A DNA stretch of 64,000 bases from Sympetrum striolatum. Taxonomy: Eukaryota; Arthropoda; Insecta; Odonata; Libellulidae. Within the stretch, counting starts at the first letter, position 1. Every line of letters begins with the position of its first letter. The stretch is taken from the NCBI GenBank assembly GCA_947579665.1, contig CANPUZ010000055.1, forward strand, positions 124,001 to 188,000, given 5' to 3'. Below, piece after piece: positions 55,506 to 64,000 of this stretch. The position numbers were made by a program, and so were the translations under genes. Below the pieces are notes generated by a model. It ran no database searches. It was not told where the DNA came from and was given only the letters and a program-made list of their open reading frames with translations.

Positions 55506-56028
55506 ATTTTCTCCCGTTACGTTAGTATTATTTACAAATATTAACTTTGGATGGAACTGATGCTCGCGGGAGAACAGAATTGGAACTGTTTCGAAGTTAA
55601 AAAGATATTTACGGCTCCAACAACGAATGTTTAGTGCATAGATAGATAATTTATAGCTTACTCTCTGGATGTAGCTTTGCAATCGCCTAGTATCCAGTTA
55701 CAAGCAATATCTTTCAACAAAAGCCTTTGTCGGTTAAACTAATAACATTTGCCGACTATACGTCTTATTTTCGTCGACATAATGGCCCACATATATTTGC
55801 TATGACCAGCCCAATCTACCCTTTTCGTGTGGATCTATTTTAATGTGAAAATTAAGAGAAATTACTTAGAGTGACACGTTTTTAAGTCCTTATCTTAGAA
55901 TATGGAACGTCGAGTACCGATATGACCCATCAACGACACTTGAATTCCTTCTTTTCCTGGTACAGCAATTATATCAAAGACTATATAAAGAGACGACCAA
56001 ATCTAATTAGGTATCTTGGGTAACTTAC
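55506..56028. other. Unassigned sequence
   Basis: No feature assigned. Confidence 0.35.
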
Positions 56029-56091
56029 CATTCGCTGAAAATCCTGGGTGAAGTCGGCGGTGGATGTTGAAAAATGAATGCTGGCCTCTTC
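56029..56091 (-). CDS. Candidate internal exon, 63 bp, minus strand
   Basis: Minus strand reads TTTATATTTTTAG, then 63 bp, then GTAAGTTAC: a T-rich tract with AG acceptor and a consensus donor. The 63 bp are exactly 21 open codons beginning EEASIHFSTSTADFTQ. Upstream on the minus strand (56.2-56.4 kb) is a less AT-rich stretch that could hold a first exon or promoter. Related segments near 53.84, 51.43 and 48.03 kb share the SIH/RIH core, which suggests tandemly duplicated exons of one minus-strand gene, or an exon carried by a repeat. No protein family is recognised. Short length makes chance a real possibility. Confidence 0.35.
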
Positions 56092-56179
56092 CTAAAAATA
56101 TAAACAATCTCGAATATTAATTATTGCTATTAGATTATGTGAATATAAAAAAATCGGTACTTTGAAAAACATTCACGAA

Positions 56180-56400
56180 CTTGGATCGCGTTGGCAAATT
56201 CAAATCTCCAACGGTCTTTCCACAAATCAGTGTGGCAGCACTTCCTCACCGGAAGAAATCTCGACAGGAACTGACAAAAAAACCGTCTGCGCAACCGATG
56301 ATCGAAATTGCCGTCACCTGATTGGTCGAAATTTAACCGCCTGTCAATCTGGCCCACCCCACCAACCGCCTTGGAAATTTTCCACTACTGTTACCATTGC
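56180..56400. promoter_or_regulatory. Less AT-rich, CCAAT-containing stretch (possible promoter)
   Basis: CTGATTGGTCG (CCAAT on the minus strand) and CTGTCAATCTGGCCCACC lie at 56317-56360 in locally GC-rich sequence. CTGATTGGT-GAAATTT recurs inverted at 59740-59765. No TATA box or start site can be placed. Confidence 0.3.
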
Positions 56401-56416
56401 CTACCATTATATTTAG

Positions 56417-59400
56417 ACGAATTTCAAAAAGTATCATTTTTAAAATATTTTTTAAATTTTTTGCAAAAACATTTTCGTCGAAAACCACTCATTTATTTCG
56501 CGAACTCGAAGAGAAATCTATAGCGAAATCTTTTAAGATTGGATATTAAATATATATTCACAAAAAACCTATTGAATCTACATTTTTGCAAAGGTGTATG
56601 TTTAATGTATCAATATTTTCGACATAGATATAATGATAAAAGAATTCACTTATAAAAGACGACATCGTAGGGGAAAAGAATGGATAACGGTGTAGGGGAT
56701 ATCAATTGTAGACCGATAAAGACATTCAGCAGAGAATTAGCTAAGAATTCGCGAGATTAGTGACCTTCAAATTTCCTACTTAATGTAAAAGACTCTGAAT
56801 AAATAACCCTTCCACCAAAGACTTAGCTCAACTGCGAAGAATTTCCGATTACCTAACATCAGAGGGGTCGCATTTAAAGCTCATAGAAGGAGCATCTTAT
56901 CTGTAGTCTTTCATGCTGAAGACTTCTCAATATCGTAATCTATCTGTTATACTTTGCACCTTGTTGGATTTAGATTGATAGGGAAATATCCTATGCAATA
57001 AATTTCCCAAAACCATATTGAAATTTCCGAGACCTGCAAATTCATACGACTATTAGGAATCTTTTTGGAATTACATAATACTAATCACTTCTGAAAGTTA
57101 TCAAGTACATGCAATAGCTTAAGTAATTGAGTTTGGTGACTGTGTCTGCTATTGTTCAAATGCAAAGGATTAAGTTAGACGAAAAGATATGCATTTTCTA
57201 AAAAAAAGATTATGCTTTACTTTCAACATCCCCTCATTATGATACCTTTTTACTTGTTCATCAACTGCGAATGCTACGATTCCTTCCGAAGGAGTTTCGT
57301 AATGATTGAAAATGATTGAAACGAGCAAATGATATCCCAAAGATCCTCCGTTCTACTCAATGACTTTACTCACAAGATAAAGGGCTAACAAATTCAATAG
57401 AACAACAAGATTAGATAAATAGAGTAGAACAGTTAGCATCGTTAGATTTCTGCATCGAAATTCAAATTATTTTTTGATCGATTGAACAATAAAACATCTT
57501 TCCTATGTAAGTACTATCGATCTAGTTGTAAATACTAAATAATCTAGAATACGAATGTATTTGCACTGTGAATTCTGATATCAGAGAGCCAAGTAGAACC
57601 ACTCTTTGCTTAACCACGAGGTGAAATTTCATATTCACATGCATTTAGATTCAAATCAATGCACCATGTCATTGTACTTACAGTAGAATCCTGCATTTTA
57701 TTATTGTATCTAGATCGAAGGATTCCAAATTACTGTGAACTGCAGCACGAAATCAATGAATTATGAGAAGTATCTCCTTGGGAATTTTTCGATCACAGAT
57801 TTCGAACAACACACTTTTCGACACTTGATTTACGACATTGCTGTGAGTCGAGTTGAGGCCTTCAACTGTCGATAAACTTTCTTCATGTATGTTTCCCGTA
57901 CGTATACTCTAACGAAACACATGTAATATACAGAAATCTAGAGGAAAAGGACTTCTTTCAAACAAATCAACTTCACAAAGACGAGCAATTTTGAGGCACT
58001 TTGAAAATTCTTTCGATTGTAGATAAGACCATTTCCCAATGCATAGGAATTTTAAGTTACGTCAGTCAGACGTGGAAAGAAAGAACATCGAGTTCCGATC
58101 GTTCTGGAATTTTCGGAAGGCAACTTTAAGTGTCGTCATTTCATGCAAGGGAGAAGCAAATTGGATGGATGACATAAGGTTGGTTTGTGGTGTAAATTCT
58201 GCTCCTGTAAAATCTTCTAGCAAAATTGGAAAACATTTACTAAACCACCCAGTATTATAAAGATCGACCATGGTTTCATAGCTGACACATAACATAATGT
58301 ACTACTGATTGGTTTAGTAAACGTTTTCCTATGGAGCAAAGTGTTTGATTCACGATTGATGAAAGTATATTTGCTGCAAAGTTTGAGACATAGAATCAAG
58401 GGGGAAAGGAGAAGTTGGGATAATGTTTTCGCTCAAGAAGAACGGTTAAGATTAAGTGGTTGAGTACGTACGATATCAGCGAAATGCCTAATTGTATTCA
58501 TAGCTATTTCCTACCTGAAAACGTCGGAAAGAAAGGTTTCCGTCTCTTAAAAATCAGCAATTCTTACTTAGCTTTCGAAATCACGAGGTCATTAGTAATG
58601 ACGATGTCACCTTTGAAAACGCTTCGTTGGACTTCTTTTATTTTCAGAAGAATCGCGAATAGCGAAGCGAAGTACGGTGAGTGAAAGAATTGACTCTGTT
58701 TCTACGAATAATTGACTCCAATCTGGTTGTGCCGACTAAAAAGTGTAATTTATTACGTTTCGTAATGAATATATTTAAATATTGCGTGTGTTTGTGAGTG
58801 GTGTGGTATCTATAACAACCACGAGGTGGAATCGAGAGTTGTGCTGGAAGATTGAACCTGGTTTCTTGGATTGTGCAACATGTGCCAGTGAATGACATGC
58901 CGTACAGCTTCTAAGGTTGGGAATATCTACTTCTATTCGAAGGTAACAATTATACGGGAGCAATCCTTTACGAAATCGATCTTTCTTCCGATGAACGTGT
59001 TATTGAGGGACGTGGAAGGTAGAATTGTCGAATGACATGCATTGTACAAGTCGTGCATTAACAAAGTGTGGTATTATTTCAACATAGTGTGAGATTGGGT
59101 TGCATATACCGGTTTAAACTATCGATTGGAAAAGTTTTGAGATGTATTTGTTCATCGCGCTGGTGTTGCCATGGATTTTGATTTCCGTTACCATAGCAGT
59201 CATTTCTTTAGTATTCCTTCCAGAATGTCGCTATTATCTACTGAAAGTCGTGTACTGTGTTATCGATTGAAATAGAGGAATCAATTTCACAATCAAACAT
59301 TTATTACTTCGTGTGTTAATCAGATACAGAGAGGTGGGATTATTTAAAAACGTGTGTCGTAGTATCACGGATCGTCCTAAAGATTACACTCTCTTGAAAC

Positions 59401-59435
59401 GTTGATTTAGGGGGAATTTTTTTTTTGATTTAAAG
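56417..59435. other. Unassigned 3-kb sequence
   Basis: I find no repeat of the other families and no recognisable protein. Frames at 58039-58295 on both strands (73-77 codons) and 58460-58684 lack family features. This is the longest stretch free of obvious transposon sequence and a sensible place to look for host exons. Confidence 0.4.
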
Positions 59436-59699
59436 TTCACTTTTATCGTTTGCAGGCTTCATTTCTTTTGTAGAATTAAATTAGAAGGCATGGTCGTAAG
59501 ATGCTTATCTCAATACGATTCTTTTCGTAGCGTTTATCCTAACCCATTTAATACCAGCCATCGTTAACTTCGGGATTATTATAGAATTCGCTTAAAGTTA
59601 AAATTAATTTTTTTAAATCATTTCCATTTTCAAAAATTTACTTATTTCAACAAAATTCCATTATTTTAAAGGAATATTTAATTATTTTCATTATTTTTG

Positions 59700-59880
59700 G
59701 TGATTTTAAATGTAACGGTTGACGGGGGTAGGGGTGGGGGAAAACAAATTTCCACCAATCAGGACGCAGCTTGTCTATTGTAATGGTTTTCTGTGACAAA
59801 ATTTGCAGTTGCCGGTGAGACTTCGTGGGGGAAAGGTCGTGGTGGTACACTTCCGGAGTAACGGTAAGAATTTGAATCTT
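59700..59880. repeat. Inverted counterpart of the 56.2-56.4 kb stretch
   Basis: Reverse complement gives CCTGATTGGTGGAAATTT followed by CCCCCACCCC, and ACAGAAAACC and TCACCGG upstream. These are in the same order as at 56.24-56.36 kb, with heavy divergence. Confidence 0.45.
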
Positions 59881-60389
59881 TGTTCGTTATGTTTAAACTT
59901 TTGAAGTGCAGATATATGTTCAAAGCATAGTATATTTGGATGCAATGAACTTAATCTATCTATTGCTAATCTACCATGACACGGAATATTTCTGTGAACG
60001 ATGTTTTCCGAATGAGCTTGCGGGAGATTGAACATTCGGCAAATTAAATTTGTATCGTATTTTCAACATTCGGAAATTCAAATCATTAGATTTTTACTGA
60101 CGCGGAAGAATTGTCTGTTCTAAGGGAATCTCAAATGCCAAGAGATGATACTTCCGATGTTTCGTTAGACATTAATGCGAAATATATCACTTCCAAGTGA
60201 AGAAATTCCAAGAAAGAAAGTTTGCGCATAATGAAGATTCTTACTAAGTCTGCGCTTATTAATGTGATTCATCGATATTCTATCGCGATGAAAATATTTC
60301 CGGCGAATAGTTGTCTTGAATGAGCAGGAATTTCAATGTTCGGGAAATTACATTCGGTTTTCTGTTCTTAGGGAATCTCAGATTAAATA

Positions 60390-60468
60390 ACTTGCCTACT
60401 ACGGTGACGAAGTGATTAGCGCGCTAGCTACGCCAACGCAAAGGTCTCGGGTTCGAACCCCAGCAAGT
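60390..60468 (+). tRNA. tRNA-like sequence (pseudogene or SINE head)
   Basis: ACTTGC / GCAAGT form six end pairs. A-box-like TGACGAAGTG and B-box GGTTCGAACCC are in order ~52 bp apart. The T stem has a C/A mismatch and the anticodon arm (GCGCTAGCTACGCCAACGC) is not canonical. Best seen as a decayed tRNA or tRNA-derived element. Confidence 0.4.
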
Positions 60469-60589
60469 CGGAATTTCCTGGCTAGGGAATGGTTTTGTGT
60501 CTTCGTAAGTAGCAATAATTTTTTAAATGGATGTAATTGGGGTCTTTTAATTTCCATTAGAGAAGTTATTATTATCATTTGCTTTGCGA

Positions 60590-60895
60590 AGTTTTCACTT
60601 AAAAGCGAAGTTATCTCTTAAGTTGAGAAGTTGTCATTTTTTAAGCGGAGTTATCATTTGCTAAGCAGAGCTTTCACTTAAAAATATAAGTTACAGTTTT
60701 TAGAATTATTATTTACTAAGTCTTAAGCTAAGTTATCGCTTGAGAAGCGGAGTTATTATCTCCTAAGCGGAATTATCACTTCGGAAAAGAAGTTATCACA
60801 TGCTAAGCTTAGTTATTATGTGCTAAGTTTAGTAATCATTAAATAAGCAAAGTTATCGTTCGTTAAGCTCACTTGTGATTGAATAAGCGAATATG
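60590..60895. repeat. Degenerate ~21-bp minisatellite
   Basis: Units of TAAGCGGAGTTATCATTTGC type repeat about 14 times with much divergence. Confidence 0.75.
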
Positions 60896-61069
60896 CCTTG
60901 TGTAAAACTTCTGACGTTTCGTTTTATGTCTTTGCGAAATATTCGTTGCTGGATCTGTGAATAACCGTTTAACTTCGAAACTGTTCCAATATTTTTCTCC
61001 TGATCGCCTCAGGTTTATTGGAAGTAAATATTTTTTAATAATTCTGAAGTCATGAAACAAAATTTAGAA

Positions 61070-61650
61070 CACGGCTTTTAATGAATTAGAGGTTCAAAAT
61101 CTCGTTAAAGACCTTTCGAGTTCTACACGAGAAGTCACCAACGGTAACGGACATCAGGAGTTCGAATTGCATTACGTCACATAGATTTATCAATGCATAC
61201 TTGAAGTGATTATTTATTATAACGCTTATAAGGTAACTGCTTCATTAATATGTATCCAATTACTGAATTTATTCCCGTCGTATGCGCCTCGCGATCTTTC
61301 TATTATGTAATACATGTTACAACATAATACAGTGATTAAATAACTGTAATTCAGTGGAAACCAAGCGTCACCGTAAAGCTGTTTGTTTGAGATAATGAAG
61401 CACTTTCCCACACCTTGACCTTCGTCCACGAAACTACCTCTTTACTCCTGCTTTCAGTATCACAATTTCGAAATATTCTTTTTCATGAATTGTCAATTAA
61501 AATTTTAACGTATCAATTGCCGACTTTTAGAAGAATTTGCCCGAGTAATTCAGTCGGTTATCATTTTAGATTTTTGTCTAGGAATCAAGAATTAGTTGCT
61601 TTTTCATCCGTCATTAATGGGTGTTCTGTAAATTTAAACAAATATTAAGG
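61070..61650. repeat. Inverted copy of the 54.8-55.5 kb sequence
   Basis: TTAATGAATTAGAGGTTCAA, GGTAACGGACATCAGGAG, CTTGACCTTCGTCCACGAAA and TTGCCGACTTTTAGAAGAA follow, in reversed order and strand, sequences at 55.49, 55.42, 55.04 and 54.94 kb. Confidence 0.7.
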
Positions 61651-61854
61651 AACGCATTTTCAATATCAGTTTTTAAATATTTTTCAGTTTCTTGCGAGAT
61701 TTTGCCAACGGGATATCAAATTCAGTGTCGATTCCAGTGGCGTAAATATTTATTAGCCAAGAAGTGACTATCAAAGTATTCTCTGCTCTAAGGTCATTTT
61801 AGTTTAGTAGTATTTCTTCTTTTCAGTAGTACAAATCAATTCATATGTAAAGAA

Positions 61855-62110
61855 TGAAAATTTGTTACACGGCTGCTAATGAGTTGGAGGTTTAATATCT
61901 CAGAAAACCGTGGTTGTCGGCGCTCCTTGTTTTTTTCCCCGGTACTCGGAGAAAATAAGAAGTAATGGCTGTTCCTAAAAGCCTACTGTATAATCGATTT
62001 AAATTTTAACGTATCACTTGCCAACTTTTAGAAGAAAAAAGTAATTCGGTCGTGTGTCTTTTTGGATACGATGGTTAGGAATTAAGAATGCGTTAAATGT
62101 TTTAAATCGA
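61855..62110. repeat. Second, more diverged inverted copy
   Basis: CACGGCTGCTAATGAGTTGG, AACGTATCACTTGCCAACTT and TGGTTAGGAATTAAGAATGC parallel the block at 61.07-61.65 kb. Confidence 0.6.
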
Positions 62111-62514
62111 TTACTATTAAGTATTCTGAAACTTTCAGTAACTACTAAGGAACCAGTTTTGCACGTGCCTTTTTAAAAACTTTCCTTTACGTATCTTCCG
62201 ATGAGATATCATGGCAATTGTAACCATAAGGGATTTCGGGATTTAAAAAACTCAGCAGCAATGCCAGTGGTATGAATAATTATTAACTTCATTGAAACTG
62301 AGTATAGTTACCTAAATAGTATAATCTGTAATATATTTTAGCAAACCATATGATGACCATTTGTGATTCGTATTCATGCCTCTACTCTACTGTATTCGTA
62401 TTCATGCCATATTCAAAATAAAATTTTCTTTATTTTTAGATTTTTCATTCTAATTATATTAAATCAATAGATTTTATTCTTGTTTGTAACAAAATGAGTA
62501 CGTTACTTTCAAGA

Positions 62515-64000
62515 AATTTAATTACTCGATAGATTTTAATTAGTTTAGATAACGAACTCTTGAATATTTAGCTAATTGTTTGATTTTTCCAAATTAATTT
62601 GCGTTTATTATCGTTTTTCAGACCCTGGTTGTTTCAACAATGCGTTCTTTAGGAATTGTGCTGAGGATACAAGAGAGTGACTTTGAGAGGGATCCCCATT
62701 GCTGTTGCTTGGCTTAGAATAAGTATATTGTGAACAAAATGCCGTTACTCGATAGATTTTAATTAGTTAAGATAACGAACTCTTGAATATTTTGCTAATA
62801 GTTTAATTTTTCCAAATTTATTTAAGTTTATTATCGTTTGATCAGACCCTGGTTGCTTCAACAATGCGTTCTTTAGGAATTGTGCTGAGGATCCAACAGA
62901 GTGACTTGGAGAGGGATTCCCCATTGCTGTTGCTAGGCTTAGAATAAGTATATTGTGCATACAATGCAGTTACTCGATAGATTTTAATTAGTTTAGTTAA
63001 CGAACTCTTGAATATTTTGCTATTTTTTTGATTTTTCCAATTTAATTTGCGTTTATTATCGTTCTTCAGACCCTGGTTATTTCAACAATGCGTTCTTTAG
63101 GAATTGTGCTGAGGATCCAAGAGAGTGACTTTGAGAGGGATTCCCATTGCTGTTGCTTGGCTTAGAATAAGTATATTGTGAACAAAATGCCGTTACTCGA
63201 TCGATTTTAATTAGTTTAAATGGAGACCTGTTGAATATTTTGATAGTAGTTTAATATTTTCAATTTAAATTGCGTTTATTATCGTTTTACAGACCCTGGT
63301 TGCTTACACAATGCGCTCTTTAGGAATTGTGCTGAGGATCCAAGACAGTGACTTTGAGAGGGAATCCCCAATCCTGTTGCTTGGCTTAGAATAAGTATAT
63401 TGTGCATACAATGCAGTTACTCGATAGATTTTAATTAGTTTAATTAACGAACTCTTGAATATTTTGCTATTTTTTTGATTTTTCCAATTTAATTTGCGTT
63501 TATTATCGTTCTTCAGACCCTGGTTGCTTCAACAATGCGCTCTTTAGGAATTGTGCTGAGGATACAAGAGAGTGACTTTGAGAGGGATTCCCATTGCTGT
63601 TGCTTGGCTTAGAATAAGTATATTGTGAACAAAATGCCGTTACTCGATCGATTTTAATTAGTTTAAATGGAGACCTGTTGAATATTTTGATAGTAGTTTA
63701 ATATTTTCAATTTAAATTGCGTTTATTATCGTTTTTCAGACCCTGGTTGCTGCAACAATGCGTTCTTTAGGAATTGTGCTGAGGATACAAGAGAGTGACT
63801 TTGAGAGGGAATCCCCATTGCTGTTGCTTGGCTTAGAATAAGTATATTGTGAACAAAATGCCGTTACTCGATAGATTTTAATTAGTTAAGATAACGAACT
63901 CTTGAATATTTTGCTAATAGTTTAATTTTTCCAATTTTATTTAAGTTTATTATCGTTTGATCAGACCCTGGTTGATTCAACAATGCGTTCTTTAGGAATT
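62515..64000. repeat. ~224-bp satellite with higher-order structure (runs off the window)
   Basis: TTACTCGAT recurs at 62522, 62744, 62970, 63193, 63417, 63640 and 63864 (spacings 222-226). Unit types order as D-C-A-B-A-B-C; A-B pairs form a 447-bp higher-order repeat. Each unit has an AT-rich half and a conserved ~105-bp half running from CAGACCCTGGTTG to GCTTAGAATAAG. The latter follows a TTATCGTTTTTCAG-like acceptor and contains an ATG frame reading MRSLGIVLRIQ. The right end is outside the window. Confidence 0.95.

Noticed and set aside
58039..58295. Overlapping frames of 73-77 codons on both strands
   Set aside because: No family features, no splice-signal support, and opposite strands are equally open.

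Overview
The window looks like a gene-poor, AT-rich, repeat-dominated stretch of an animal nuclear genome. I infer an arthropod, mainly from the style of the transposable-element relics; the sequence does not prove it. There is no operon structure, no confident intact host gene and no rRNA. Nearly everything I can support is mobile DNA, its decay products or tandem repeats. Protein-level evidence comes from broken non-LTR retrotransposon (Jockey/CR1-like) reverse transcriptases, one broken Tigger/pogo transposase with intact ends, and one piggyBac transposase fragment.

Layout. 1-5.6 kb: a 22-bp satellite, a LINE relic, a multi-module repeat carrying tRNA T-arm-like motifs (called HM here), a piggyBac remnant, a tRNA-like palindrome, and one copy each of two related non-coding elements whose ends read ACTTTCTCC...CACATCAGATTTTT (called F1 and F2). 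5.6-7.3 kb: mostly unrecognised, with a hammerhead-ribozyme-like motif. 7.3-12.8 kb and 12.85-21.06 kb: two copies of one large composite unit (LINE tail, palindrome, HM modules, F2, spacer, 22-bp satellite). The second copy gained an F1 element that itself received a Helitron-like insertion. 21-30 kb: MITEs, F1, a Tigger-type MITE, a third diverged composite copy, Helitron-like pieces, HM and F2. 30.2-33.6 kb: two 20-bp minisatellites, each followed by the same tail ending in CTAG. 34.4-38.5 kb: RT palm relic, HM and the 2.57-kb Tigger element. 38.5-44.8 kb: AT-rich relic DNA, LINE ends, F1 and a tRNA-like element. 44.84-46.83 kb: a C-rich 50-bp satellite. 47-56 kb: a block repeated about four times that carries tRNA-like sequences and, on the minus strand, exon-like segments. 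54.8-61.7 kb: traces of an old inverted duplication. 62.5 kb to the end: a ~224-bp satellite with higher-order structure.

How the parts relate. The clearest stories are insertion histories. Paralogous empty sites are visible in the window for both the F1 insertion and the Helitron-like insertion, so their ends can be placed almost to the base. A recurrent theme is the tRNA T-arm/B-box-like motif (GGTTCGA), which I see roughly 40 times in several unrelated repeat families. The best candidate for a host gene is a minus-strand 63-bp exon-like segment at 56029-56091 with good splice signals and diverged relatives near 48.0, 51.4 and 53.8 kb; this is unproven.
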